A DNA stretch of 64,000 bases from Norana najaformis (lineage: Eukaryota; Annelida; Clitellata; Crassiclitellata; Hormogastridae): assembly GCA_964023275.1 (NCBI GenBank), contig OZ029916.1, positions 44,492,080 through 44,556,079 on the forward strand. Reading direction: 5' to 3'. Below, one piece after another: positions 55,201 through 64,000 of the stretch; within the stretch, counting starts at the first letter, position 1; each line of letters opens with the position of its first letter. Below the pieces are notes generated by a model. That model did not search any database and was not told the DNA's origin. It saw only the letters and a list, made by a program, of their open reading frames with translations. A program made the translations under genes and the position numbers.

Positions 55201-57699
55201 TCAGTTCGGTTGCGTGGTCGCGCTAAATTACAAGTTAATGTTGCATAGGGAAAGGTAGTATTACCAATCTGCAGTGGACAAGGAAAAGCTTTTCTTTCAA
55301 CAACGATCGGTTTTAGCTGAAGCGGAAGCAGAGGGGATTCAGGGATGGTTCACTGCGTCCCACAAACGAAAATCGATCTCGATTTTCAGGGCTAGGCTTA
55401 GCTCGCTCTCTAAGTCGTCGATTTAAGAGGCCCCAGCCTCAGTGTCGATTACCCCGATAGAGGCGGAACTCATCCAGGATCACGTGCCCCTTCCATTCGA
55501 CCGGAAACTGATAGGGCTTCGGAAAGGGTCCTTGTCCATTCGTAGGGCATTGAGAAATGACACTGCACTCGTGGGGTCACACTCTTAAAAGCAATGTCTG
55601 GTGGAAGGATGGGTAGGGCGATCAGAGATATAAATTGTCTGATATATGACCCATACTGGACAGGTTGTGTGGCCACAGAGTCTGGCCCGTAAATTTGTAT
55701 TTATATGCTTTTGAGCTACTTCAAAGATTATTGTGTCGATACATACTGTACATACATATATACATACATACATACATGCACACATATATACATACACATA
55801 CATACATACATACATGCATACATATATACAACATACATGCATACATGCATACATACATACACACATACATACATACGTACGTACGTACATACATACATAC
55901 ATATATTGATGCATGCATATGTATATACAGACAGACAGGCAGACAGACATACATACATATATACATACATACATATACATGCATAGATACATACACACAT
56001 ACATACATACATACATTGATGCATACATACGTATATACAGACAGACAGGCAGACAGACATACATACATACATACGTATGCATGGATGCATCGATAAATAA
56101 ACATGAATCGAAGGTGAATGAAGAACTTGCTCAACGTTCCAACACAGTAACCGCCTCAAGGGAGGCTCGAACCCCTACTCTTTTCGTTACAAGCCCAGCC
56201 CTCTAACCAGTCGGCTACCGTGCCTCAGTGACAGAGAATGTCTTTGCCTTTGAGCTTTGAGTCAGGGTTTCGAAGCCCAAAATGCGTCATGTGTGACTGA
56301 CATTTCGTTGTTAGCAAGTTTATTAGTTAGTTACCTGACATTTGATATAGCGCCTTTTCAGTACCTCACAAAAGCGCTGATTAAGACTAGAAGTTTGTCA
56401 ACAAGGCACGGATAACTGTAAGTCACAACTGGCGGGCCCACACACACACACACGTAGAACCCAGCCAACGCATTAATATCCAGAGTTGACAGATGAACGA
56501 TGTTCAGAGTTCCTAGAACAAGTCGCGTCGATGGTGTAGAGCGACGACAGGCGATAGGGTCCACAGTACACCACCAATAACACCAATAACACCAATAACA
56601 CCAATAACACCAATAACACCACCGCCCAGCAGTCCCTCATTAGCGGTAGAAGTCGAAGCATCCGGATATCCCTCGAACCGCCGTCTGTCAGTCGGTAGGT
56701 CGAAGGCCCCCCCGATGATTGTCGGTCTAGGGTCCTCCAAAGACCCTCGTCGGTCCTCCTCCGCCGAGTCCATTACCCACCGGATGAAGACGGCGTAGAT
56801 TTAAGGCTCGACGGAACACCAGGGAGGCTATCCCTCCATATGCAGTCATGCGTAGAAATTACCGTCCAAAATGTTCGAAATCTCTGGCGGAAACCTTACC
56901 TATATACTTATGTATGTTTGTATGTATGTATTTATGGCTGCATACATGTATGTTGTTAATTATATACAGTGCTTTTTCCGATGGAACGCTTTTTTTTCGG
57001 CTAATAAAAATAATCAGGTTTTTAATAAAAGAATTGTGTTACTAAGTTATTTTAATTATGTAATATATTGCAACTTATTTTAATTCAATTTCAGTGTTCA
57101 CAACTTTACACTGTTTTCAGTGTTTATTGATTGATAAAATAATGAAATTTTAGCAAAAAATTCCATAATTGCTCAGTTCGGAATCTTTTTTCTAGAGAAA
57201 AAAGCACTGATTATAAAGCGCCTTTTTAGAACTCCACTAAGGCACTAAATACATACTGTATATACATACAAGCGTACAAATATACGTGCATACATGTATA
57301 TAATACATACATACATAATAGATAATACATACATACATACGTACAAACATACATACATACATACATACATACATACACAAATACATACATAAATACATAT
57401 ACATTTACATACATGCATACATACACAAATACATACATACATACATCAATACACACAAACATACATACATACATACATACATACAACATCCGAGTATAGT
57501 AAAATCAAACGGCTAAGCCTATATTCTGCATACATGCAAAATAATATAAATCCGCCTTACCTGCGCACAGTAATACAAACTCTACCAGGAACATAAGCAG
57601 AGTCAAAGCTGTCGACATTTTCAGCAGGCCCAGCCTCCTGCTTCTGCCCCTCTCCATCGCTGCCAATTCGTTCCTACTCCTCCTCCTCTTCGTCGTCAT
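43804..57699 (-). CDS. SUEL-CUB-sushi type I transmembrane receptor (six exons, 568 aa)
   Basis: The exons are 57,699-57,561, 50,479-50,192, 49,493-49,104, 47,360-47,208, 45,304-45,184 and 44,419-43,804. They total 1,707 nt and all junction phases agree (1,1,1,1,2). The domain order is signal peptide to residue 46, SUEL galactose-binding lectin 53-140, CUB 154-272, sushi/CCP 276-322, transmembrane 325-350, basic stop-transfer, and a cytoplasmic tail to 568. SUEL domains bind galactose- or rhamnose-type sugars; CUB and sushi domains bind proteins, often at cell surfaces. The four extracellular exons are symmetrical or compatible at phase 1, the usual layout of exon-shuffled domains. N-glycosylation motifs (NAS, NLT, NQS, NST, NCT) are spread over the ectodomain. 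A cell-surface recognition or adhesion role is inferred from architecture only. Start-site choice among three in-frame Met in exon 1 is uncertain. No polyadenylation signal was identified. Confidence 0.85.
44680..44763. repeat. (ATT)n microsatellite in receptor intron 5
   Basis: A nearly perfect ATT array with a short GTT part at its left, about 84 bp. Confidence 0.9.
44862..44971 (-). mobile_element. tRNA-derived SINE (copy 5)
   Basis: On the minus strand: GTGGGGCACGGTAACCGATT, GGTTTCGAGTCTCTCCTGAG and the start of the GGAACTTGAG body. It lies in intron 5 of the receptor gene. Confidence 0.65.
45184..45304 (-). CDS. Receptor exon 5: transmembrane helix
   Basis: 121 nt between TTTCTTTCCTCTAG and a TAAG/GTAAAG donor. 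It encodes [18 protein letters not shown] and a second hydrophobic part up to LLLW, then ARR as stop-transfer signal. Phase 1 in and phase 2 out fit the neighbouring exons exactly; an earlier GTAAGG would break the frame. Confidence 0.82.
45684..46235 (+). mobile_element. CR1/L2-like LINE remnant in receptor intron 4
   Basis: Plus-strand frames read [14 protein letters not shown], then [17 protein letters not shown] and [10 protein letters not shown], the C-terminal third of a CR1/L2 reverse transcriptase, with stops and frameshifts. It is opposite in orientation to the receptor gene. Confidence 0.72.
46313..46475 (-). mobile_element. tRNA-derived SINE (copy 6)
   Basis: On the minus strand: ATGGGGAACAGTAGCCGATT, GGGTTCGATACTCCC, then AACCTTGAGCAAGTCC and TTGCTCAGCGCCAGAGATT. 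It retains more of the body than copies 5 and 7. Confidence 0.72.
46880..47120. repeat. (ACAT)n microsatellite and SINE-like family 2 (minus)
   Basis: ACAT repeats lie at 46,885-46,980. The family-2 repeat follows on the minus strand at 46,985-47,120 (GTAATCCCAAGATTTCTACA to CTCAGTCAAAACAAAATCG on the plus strand). Confidence 0.65.
47208..47360 (-). CDS. Receptor exon 4: sushi/CCP domain
   Basis: 153 nt, phase 1 in and out. The peptide has four Cys spaced as in a short CCP module: [29 protein letters not shown]. The Trp lies between Cys3 and Cys4, as in the family. The acceptor (TTTGTAAG) and donor (GTTTGT) are weaker than the others. The assignment rests on phase fit and the Cys/Trp pattern. 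Confidence 0.7.
47540..47850. repeat. ATGT repeats, SINE-like family 2 (plus) and tRNA-like scrap
   Basis: ATGT/GTGT repeats lie at 47,560-47,668 and the family-2 repeat at 47,672-47,795 (GGATCTTGACCTGGAACCGA to GAAATCTCGGGATTACGA). A tRNA-like piece with GCGCTCTATCCATCCGGTTA follows to about 47,850. All are in receptor intron 3. Confidence 0.55.
47851..48765. repeat. Receptor intron 3: LINE tail and (ATT)n array
   Basis: A LINE-type tail (GAGAGGTCCTTGAAACGGGC, then GCTATACAAATGC) lies at 48,338-48,375. A degenerate tRNA-like stretch is at about 48,480-48,550, and an ATT/ATA array at 48,661-48,763. No exon is evident. Confidence 0.55.
49104..49493 (-). CDS. Receptor exon 3: CUB domain
   Basis: 390 nt from a GTGGTCAG acceptor to a CAAG/GTACCA donor, phase 1 in and out. 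It encodes the CUB fold: [44 protein letters not shown] and GGFIIRYQ. The four Cys give the usual two bridges. The calcium-site Asp pattern cannot be confirmed by eye. Confidence 0.85.
49639..49960. repeat. (ATC)n array and SINE-like family 3 (minus)
   Basis: ATC repeats lie at 49,642-49,725. At 49,750-49,910 is a repeat with AATCGTAAACTCGAAA and AGCGCAGGGCACCATCTTA. Its sister copy lies at 50,503-50,650, on the other side of the SUEL exon. The TAATCGTAA start on this strand is the reversed LINE-style tail. Confidence 0.6.
50192..50479 (-). CDS. Receptor exon 2: SUEL galactose-binding lectin domain
   Basis: 288 nt from an ACATCCAG acceptor to an AAGG/GTACGC donor, phase 1 in and out. It encodes a complete SUEL (Gal_Lectin) domain: [37 protein letters not shown] and [17 protein letters not shown]. 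The family motifs usually written (A)NYGR and DPC...KYL appear as ARYGR and HPC...PYL. Eight Cys are present. Replacement of Asn by Arg in the YGR motif and Asp by His in DPC could alter sugar binding. Confidence 0.9.
50500..51210. repeat. Receptor intron 1, right end: SINE-like families 2 and 3
   Basis: Family 3 on the minus strand lies at 50,503-50,650. A tRNA-like stretch (GTCGTTGCACGAAGTCGAAC) lies at about 50,880-50,950. Family 2 on the minus strand lies at 51,073-51,200. No exon is evident. Confidence 0.55.
51491..51602. repeat. 13-bp minisatellite containing GTTAAC
   Basis: About eight copies of GGTGTTAACGGTC, alternating with GGTGTTAACGGCC at the left end. Every unit contains the palindrome GTTAAC. 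Confidence 0.9.
51775..52080. repeat. (ACAT)n microsatellite
   Basis: About 300 bp of imperfect ACAT/ATAC repeats with a few CATTCATTC and AAATTCAAACAC interruptions, themselves repeated. Confidence 0.9.
52167..52224. repeat. (TA)n array
   Basis: Uninterrupted TA dinucleotides, about 58 bp, ending just before the palindrome. Confidence 0.9.
52226..52369. repeat. Palindrome with perfect 49-bp arms
   Basis: The left arm 52,226-52,274 (TACTGCCCTTG...CATGAATG) is the exact reverse complement of the right arm 52,321-52,369. The 46-bp centre is nearly self-complementary TA repeat. The right arm continues into a decayed repeat with GACGAGGACAGTAC-like units (to about 52,480), which suggests the left arm is an inverted copy of its first unit. 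Confidence 0.95.
52757..53010. repeat. Perfect (ACGG)n microsatellite, about 63 copies
   Basis: 254 bp of uninterrupted ACGG with no mismatch seen. Both strands are open in this tract (Thr-Asp-Gly-Arg repeats; Ser-Val-Arg-Pro repeats), which is a consequence of the repeat rather than evidence for a gene. Confidence 0.97.
53085..54040. repeat. GGAT, TCTG and CAGA simple-repeat blocks
   Basis: Imperfect GGAT repeats lie at 53,095-53,225 and 53,370-53,445. TCTG/TGTC repeats at 53,640-53,840 turn into their complement CAGA/ACAG at 53,845-54,030, forming a loose inverted arrangement. No exon is visible. Confidence 0.8.
54112..54715. repeat. Polypyrimidine CTC/CTT tract of about 600 bp
   Basis: Almost pure C/T on the plus strand, with a sub-repeat of about 16-18 bp (TACTCTTGCTCC) at 54,270-54,345. 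The long Leu/Ser-rich open frame over it is a composition artefact. Confidence 0.93.
54846..55145. repeat. 19-bp minisatellite
   Basis: About 15 copies of GGTTGGTCGGATCAGGATG with substitutions. Because 19 is not a multiple of three, all three plus frames read the same peptide pattern (WVGRIRM-like), shifted. Confidence 0.92.
55146..55738. other. Unassigned part of receptor intron 1
   Basis: No repeat family, exon or RNA gene was recognised in this stretch. Confidence 0.4.
55739..56095. repeat. (ACAT)n microsatellite with internal duplication
   Basis: Imperfect ACAT repeats. The interruption GTATATACAGACAGACAGGC occurs twice (about 55,920 and 56,032), so a block of about 112 bp is duplicated in tandem. 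Confidence 0.88.
56128..56227 (-). mobile_element. tRNA-derived SINE (copy 7), best-preserved tRNA head
   Basis: On the minus strand: GAGGCACGGTAGCCGACTGG, then TTAGAGGGCTGGGCTTGTAA, and GGGGTTCGAGCCTCC as B-box. The body ends shortly after ACGTTGAGCAAG. Confidence 0.75.
56513..56773 (-). other. 86-codon open frame over a 9-bp minisatellite
   Basis: The frame starts [10 protein letters not shown] and contains five Val-Ile-Gly units encoded by the (ACCAATAAC)n array at 56,571-56,622. It lies on the receptor strand in intron 1. No domain, splice-site or homology support; it is listed because the non-repeat part is GC-richer than its surroundings. Confidence 0.2.
57190..57490. repeat. LINE-like tail (minus) adjoining an (ACAT)n array
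   Basis: AAGCGCCTTTTTAGAACTCC at 57,216-57,235 resembles the reversed LINE 3' stem, and ACAT repeats begin directly after it (57,249-57,485). Confidence 0.65.
57561..57699 (-). CDS. Receptor exon 1: signal peptide
   Basis: The open frame [10 protein letters not shown]... ends in a hydrophobic core [18 protein letters not shown] at a GCAG/GTAAGG donor, phase 1. Initiation at Met28 would give a classical short signal peptide; the upstream Met codons would add a basic N-terminal extension. It is joined to the SUEL exon across a 7.1-kb intron. Confidence 0.7.
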
Positions 57700-59110
57700 C
57701 CTCCACGGGACCGTTAACCTATACGTCTTTCACGACGAGGGCGTACCCCTCCGAATTAAGATCGACCGTTCTGTCTCCATCCGCTACGAAATATAGGTCG
57801 CCTGCGTACGTGACGAAACTTCCGACTGGCGCCTCTGGTGGCGAGACCGGGCGAACGTCGTTTCGATCTTGTGCGTCAGTTACTGACGGTTCGATGAAGA
57901 TAGGCCTCGGATCAAAGCTGTACGTTGAAAAGCAGAAACGGCGCGTGCGTAATGACCTACATTACAACCAATAAGAAGTAATTAGGTCGCGTACCACTAT
58001 TTTGAATTTAAGTAAAGTAGTAATTCTGCTTTATTTGCACGGTAATCCGACTATCTAATATGACGTAACCAAAACAAGTGTAATTACTTCTATAGCGCCG
58101 TTATGATAATGTAAAATACGTTAATCGATACTCGCTTCAAGTTAAAATTCTTAATCCGCTGGAGAAATTCGTTCGAAATTCGATTTGTACACAGGAACAA
58201 AATGTAGAATAGCTCTTTCGTAAAATATCTGATTTCCTGACCAGGTTTTCGAATATTTTATACATCTGAGCTACTGCAGGTAATTCTCTCTCCCACGAAG
58301 AAAATCTGGGAGAAAGGCAGAGAAGTAAGTAGGCTACATAACAAATTAATCGTAAAAATGACGGATTACAGATGTAATTCAGTCCCTCATCACTTAAAAA
58401 ATAGCTGTACTAAAGTTTTTATTGGGACGTGCAGCCGAAGTTAACAGTGACGCCAGTGACGTAAAATTTGCGTCATCAGGACGTCATCGTGGGACGCTTA
58501 TGACACAGAAAAGATGCCGAGCACAATGATGACGTAAGACAGACGTAAATCTCTAACCGCGATCTCCATTCATCAGTAATCCGATGTGACACGAAGAACT
58601 AAGAGAGTCTTGCAGGCAGGAAGTGAGCCTGAACCCAGCGCTGACGCCTAGCGTCAAATTTTGTGCACACAAGCGAATAAGACACAGCAATTGTCTCCAA
58701 CAGTCCGTCTTTCTCTCTATTTATCTTCTATCCCTCCCGCGAATTGCTCTACTGTCCAGCTCTCTCCGTTTACATAAATAGCCCTGCGCCCCTCCTAGTC
58801 CACTTCCTCTCTTGCGAGTCCGCCCACCAGCCGTCTGGGAGTCCTCAGGGAGTACACCCCAGGACTCTGACAGTACCCTTCCCCGTTCTCGGTCGACAAA
58901 CGAGCTACTGACGGTTATAGACTGGGAGGTTTGGCCGCCAGCGTAAGTAAGCTCAAGCCGGTAAATAATAAATTCTGTCGACATATCCAATAGGCCTAAT
59001 TACCGTCGAGAGGAGGAACAGAAACGGAGAAGCGCTGGATAATAGAGATCTCCCCGGCTTATGTCGTAAGCCCTCGGCATAAATCATATCCCTGGCCGAC
59101 GATTCTAAAT
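57700..59110. other. 5' flank of the receptor gene
   Basis: A moderately GC-rich stretch with CpGs just upstream of exon 1, a plausible promoter area. No TATA box stands out. An 89-codon minus-strand frame at 58,721-58,990 has no recognisable domain. Confidence 0.35.
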
Positions 59111-59149
59111 GAATTATAGTCATTTGCTGAGTTATTTATCGACTAAGGG

Positions 59150-59402
59150 AGGAAGGAATGAAGGAAGGAAGGAAAGAAGGAAGGAAGGAAGGAAGGAAGG
59201 CAGGAAAGAAGGAAGGAAGGAAGGAAGAAAGAAAGGAAGGAAGGAAGGAAGGAAGGAAATAAGGAAGGAAATAAGGAAGGAAGGAAGGAAGGAAGGCAGA
59301 AAGGAAGGAAGAAAGGAAGGTAAGAAAGAAGGAAGAAAGGAAAAAAGAAAGGAAGGAAGGAAAGAAGGAAGGAATAAACGAAGGAAGGAATGAATGAATG
59401 AA
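59150..59402. repeat. (AAGG)n microsatellite
   Basis: Imperfect GGAA/GAAA repeats, about 250 bp, ending in AATG repeats. Confidence 0.95.
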
Positions 59403-59544
59403 TGACAGATAGACTTAAAGATTAGGGAACGACTTCGAAGAAGATGAAACATACAGACACGTGATTCAGCTCAACATACACTCTGTGTTTACATTAAGTT
59501 GCAGTAGTCCATATACATGTAAGTCAGTTAGATAACCGTGCAAG

Positions 59545-59585
59545 CAGCGATTTTGTAAGGTTCTCAAAAGACGTTATATAAATGC

Positions 59586-59616
<31 letters not shown>

Positions 59617-59865
59617 CATACATACATACATTTACCGCACATATACACATACATATATACTTACACATACATAGATACATACATATATATATACATACAT
59701 TTACCGCACATATACACATACATATATACTTACACATACATAGATACATACATATATATATACATACATTTACCGCACATATACACATGCATATATACTT
59801 ACAAATACATAGATACATACATGCACAGATACATACATACATACATGCATACATACACATATACA
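59545..59865. repeat. LINE-like tail followed by (ACAT)n and a 62-bp tandem repeat
   Basis: GGTTCTCAAAAGACGTTATA and TAAATGC (LINE-style 3' end) run straight into ACAT repeats. Within them a block of about 62 bp containing ATTTACCGCACATATACAC is repeated three times (about 59,628, 59,698 and 59,766). Confidence 0.8.
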
Positions 59866-60430
59866 TACTACCAAGGTTTCAATTTACACTACTACCATTA
59901 GTACTCTCACCACTACTACTCCAACTACTGCTACCACCACCAGCATTGTCACCATCATCACCACAACCGCCACTACCATCACCGTCACCCCATCAGTTCA
60001 ATCAGCCTCATCAACTTCGCCGGCGACAGTTGTTTCCATACCTGACATAGCACAGAAATTTATTTGGACTTATTTCCGCTCCTGAGTCCGACTGTACGAG
60101 AAAAGATTCACAAAAGCCATGTTTTTCTTGGCCTCGGGCGTCTTCCGCCGTTCGCAGTCGACCAGAATCCGCTCCAGCGACGCGGAAACAGAAGGGAATC
60201 AAGTTCAAACATCATCAGCGACTTCGTCCTCCGCAGTCTTTCGCTGTCAAATGTTCAACGGTGCGACATCTTTCGACACAACTACACACACATCGAAACC
60301 TCTTCTTCTTCTTCAGCCGCAGCGAAGCGATCGTCTCCCCACGAAGTCAGACACGACGTGACCGATCGATGAACTGTACGAGCGTCGATTAAGCTGGCGA
60401 AAATCAGCGCCGAAAAATTCGAGCAAAGTC
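59866..60430. other. Unassigned sequence; no gene recognised
   Basis: ACC/ACT-rich sequence at 59,885-60,000, then GC-richer DNA with open frames up to 102 codons on the plus strand (60,064-60,372). None has a recognisable domain or codon pattern. Confidence 0.35.
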
Positions 60431-60618
60431 ATAGCATCGTCATCGTATCGTCATCACAGCGTCATCGCAGCGTCATCGCATCGTCATCACATCGTCATCG
60501 CGTCGTCATCGTATCGTCATCGCATCGTCATCACATCGTCATCGCATCGTCATCACATCGTCATCGCATCGTCATCACATCGTCATCGCATCGTCATAGC
60601 ATCGTCATCACATCGTCA
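60430..60618. repeat. 12-bp minisatellite CATCGTCATCGC/CATCGTCATCAC
   Basis: About 15 units of ATCGTCATCRCR, alternating G and A variants so that a 24-bp higher-order unit appears in the right half. Confidence 0.92.
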
Positions 60619-61727
60619 CTGCCGATAATCAGACGACTGCTGTTATTGCCTTCTCCCCGTATTCCATCGACCGAGAGACCGACCGACCGAGAGACGGTCG
60701 ATAAGACCCCTCTTGCCACGGCGAGCGACTGCCTGGTTCTCCACCAAGTGAAACGACTCGCTCTCCACGGACGAACGAACGGACGGGCGATAACTAGGCA
60801 TAAATATTGACTGGAAATCGTTGGCCGCTGACTGACTGACTGACTGACTGACAGCCTGCTAGCCGTCGCCCAACGCTGAATGGGATTTGTATCAGAAGAT
60901 CTTCAAAGGACACGAGAAATATGGACGGTTCGACAGATGAATATAGATGCGACTGCAGGGCTCGTTGGAAACAATTATTCAACGGGAAAAACGCCCGAAG
61001 TTTAACGCAACCAGGGTTTTTGCGCGCGGAGGGATACAACCGGATGTTCTGTCGCCTTGCCGGCAAATGATACGCACACGTGTGCATGCTTTGCTTGTCG
61101 CTGTGATATTTTTGTTTGGCGCTATATCAGTAAGAACCTGCTTTTAGCCGAAAGAAAGGTTTTGATGACTAGTTAGGCACAGAACCGGTTGCTTCCCAGT
61201 TCCATTCTCCTCGCTTATTTAATCTTGGCGACAAGAAAGGATGCAAACAAATCCTACACATTAACAGTCGCTTTGTGAGGCCGTAAAGGCCCTGTTACAT
61301 GCTCACGTTCATACGATTCATACGATGCCTTATTAGACTAAAGCGTGCAGGCTGAGAACTGTGTATATTCGGTAATTGGAGAAATGGAGTCTGAGAAATT
61401 GCTTGCATACACGTACAGGCACACAGTAGAACAGTCTGACTGACTGACTGACTGATTGACTGACTGACTGACACTGACTGACTGAATGACTGACTCACTG
61501 TAATTGTAATTGTAATGACGACAATTTATATAGAATAGTAAGTAGCAGGCTACTTCTAGGGTGCTGTACAAAGTCAACTGACTGACTGACTGACCGACTG
61601 ACTGACTGATTGACTGACTGACTGACTGACTGACTAACTGACTGACTGGCTGGCTGGCTGGCTGGCTGGTATTCTGGGGTATAGCGAGTACTAGAAAGTT
61701 AAACAGGCAGGCAAAGCACAAAAAAAC
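60619..61727. repeat. (CTGA)n arrays in otherwise unassigned DNA
   Basis: CTGA repeats lie at 60,829-60,852, 61,436-61,498 and 61,577-61,645, followed by GGCT repeats to 61,668. Between the last two arrays a minus-strand LINE/SINE tail (TAATTGTAATTGTAATGACG) lies at 61,501-61,575. No gene was recognised. Confidence 0.75.
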
Positions 61728-62003
61728 AAAACGACAGGCAGACATATAGAAAGACATATAGACAGGCACACAGACAGACAGACACAGACAGACACAGACA
61801 GACACAGACAGACACAGACAGACAGACACACAGACACACAGATACATACACAGAGGCGCAGACATACATACATAGATGCACAGACACAGACACACAGACA
61901 CAGACACACAGACAGACACACAGACAGACACACAGACAGACACACAGACAGACACACAGACAGACACACAGACAGACACACAGACAGACAAAGACAGACA
62001 GAG
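61728..62003. repeat. (ACAG)n microsatellite
   Basis: Imperfect ACAG/ACAC repeats, with a regular CAGACAGACACA 12-mer in the right half. Confidence 0.95.
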
Positions 62004-62688
62004 AGTGTGGTGCATCGCCGTTGCCTATCGATGCCCAGACACCGCAATCGACATCTTGTCTCTCTTCTCTATCTCTGCATCAAAATCCTTCTAGCATCAT
62101 GCACGATCATTCGTCACCCGAGTTGCTATCGATCTGGGCGTCTGGCCGGTCAATGAAGGCCCCTCCTACGAACCCCGGTAGGGAGCGGGGTGCCGAAACG
62201 AGAGCCACGCCCTGTAATTGCTCCATAGCTCAGAAGATACGACAATTCGACGGCCATTTCGGCTGATAAGCCGTGGATTCGCATTTTCGATCAAACAAGG
62301 CGCGTCCACGCAGTGACGATCGCGAGACTCGGCCCTCGAAGAACCGATTATGTAGCGCCCGATTTTATTACGTCCTCGCCAGGACGCAAGCGAGGGGACA
62401 GTATATATGACGACACGATGACGTTGTGACCTGTTCTTGGGACCCACCGCTTGGGGCGCCACCGACATGGACTGTGGATTATGGGGATTTGGCTGACGAA
62501 ACAGTGACGAGAAGACAGCGGCGAAATTGCAAAAATTGATGACTGTGTCAGTGTTGATTTCTATTGATCACTGTATGCTTTATTGTCCCTCGTGGTCGAT
62601 GCGTTTGTCCGTCTCTTTGTCCATGTGCGTCTTGCTGCGGTCTCCGAGAAGTCAATAAGGCGTGTAATATTGACTAATACAGGTCTAC
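62004..62688. other. Unassigned GC-richer stretch
   Basis: No exon, repeat or RNA gene was recognised. A 100-codon minus-strand frame at 62,166-62,468 has no recognisable domain. Confidence 0.35.
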
Positions 62689-63430
<742 letters not shown>

Positions 63431-63815
63431 GAAAAGAATATAAGCTGAAGACTCAATCAGAAGAAAAGATAAGGAAGATTAAAGCAAGTAACAAACGACT
63501 GGCAGAAACAAATAAATATCCGACCGACTTTCTCTTCCAAGAAGCAAATAACCATGCATGAGAATATTCAGTGGTTCTGAGATGTCAGTAATAACAAAAT
63601 CGATATCAATCAGTCCTTATTGATAATCGATATCTGAGAAGATTGACGTCGATTGGAAGATAATGTTTGAAGTTGGCGACTTCAGAAGCTGATGCTATCA
63701 TCGGAAATTGAGGACACGAGATGAAGAAACTACACTTAACGACTGTTTTATTACAACCAGACTATTTGTGCTTATGAGAATTCTGATTACACTGCACTCT
63801 AACGTAATATGATCG
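63431..63815. other. Unassigned AT-rich sequence
   Basis: Nothing recognisable on either strand. Confidence 0.35.
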
Positions 63816-64000
63816 CATCTGAACTTATTTGTTCTAATCTATTTTGATCAGTTCCGATCTGTTCTGATTTATTCTGATCTGTTCTGGTCTTATCTGATCT
63901 GTTCTGATTTGTTCTGTTCTGTTCTGATCTGTTCTGATTTATTCTGATATGTTCTGGTCTTTTTTTGATCTCTTCTGATTTGTTCTGATCTGTTCTGATC
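63816..64000. repeat. TCTGAT minisatellite running off the window
   Basis: Variants of GATCTGTTCTGATTTATTCT repeat to the end of the window with a basic period of about 10-11 bp. Confidence 0.85.

Noticed and set aside
55585-56159. Tyr/Cys/Met/Val-rich frames of 137-165 codons
   Set aside because: These are translations of the ACAT microsatellite; the same happens at 5,000, 7,700, 24,600 and 57,226.
56128-56227. A functional tRNA gene on the minus strand
   Set aside because: A- and B-box-like words are present, but a clean cloverleaf is not, and six related copies show that it is a SINE head.
61338-62047. Cys/Val/Ser-rich frames up to 225 codons
   Set aside because: They overlap CTGA and ACAG arrays in all frames and have no domain or splice evidence.

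Overview
The window is animal nuclear DNA, probably from a marine invertebrate. Coding sequence is split into short exons by large introns, most intergenic DNA is retroelement debris and microsatellite, and both recognisable gene types are metazoan: chymotrypsin-fold serine proteases and a membrane protein with a sea-urchin-egg-lectin (SUEL) domain, a CUB domain and a sushi domain. I cannot name the phylum from sequence alone. Every coding exon I support lies on the minus strand.

Region 1, about 1-41,000, is a tandem array of secreted trypsin-like protease genes. The ancestral unit has five exons: signal peptide/propeptide, catalytic His, catalytic Asp, catalytic Ser, and a terminal exon that codes only for Ser-Asn-stop. 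Exon junctions and phases agree among copies. Copies B (8,646-14,875; 308 aa) and C (24,880-32,001; 313 aa) look intact. Copy A (2,025-2,320 in the window) has lost its signal and His exons in a deletion that ends in a SINE. Copy D (35,804-39,976) has lost the second half of its Asp exon and shows several further defects. A fragment 'E' (about 21,120-22,015) keeps only the terminal exon and part of the last intron. Each unit also carries the same older repeats, so those repeats were duplicated with the genes. A decayed APE-type LINE (about 17,000-20,140) lies between B and C.

Region 2, about 41,200-43,590, holds LINE 3' ends, including a CR1/L2-like reverse transcriptase with a long open frame but a damaged catalytic motif.

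Region 3, 43,804-57,699, is one gene on the minus strand. Its six exons join in phase (139+288+390+153+121+616 nt = 569 codons) to give a 568-aa type I membrane protein: signal peptide, SUEL lectin, CUB, sushi, transmembrane helix, and a cytoplasmic tail of about 200 aa. Its introns are filled with SINEs, LINE remnants, a 49-bp-arm palindrome, a perfect (ACGG)n array of about 254 bp, and many minisatellites.

Region 4, 57,700-64,000, is the upstream flank. It is dominated by simple repeats (AAGG, ACAT, CTGA, ACAG, GATA and a TCTGAT minisatellite), and I recognise no gene there.

The proteases are predicted to be secreted zymogens activated at Arg-Ile-Val-Gly-Gly. The SUEL/CUB/sushi protein is predicted to be a cell-surface carbohydrate- or protein-binding receptor. 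Nothing in the sequence shows that the two systems act together.
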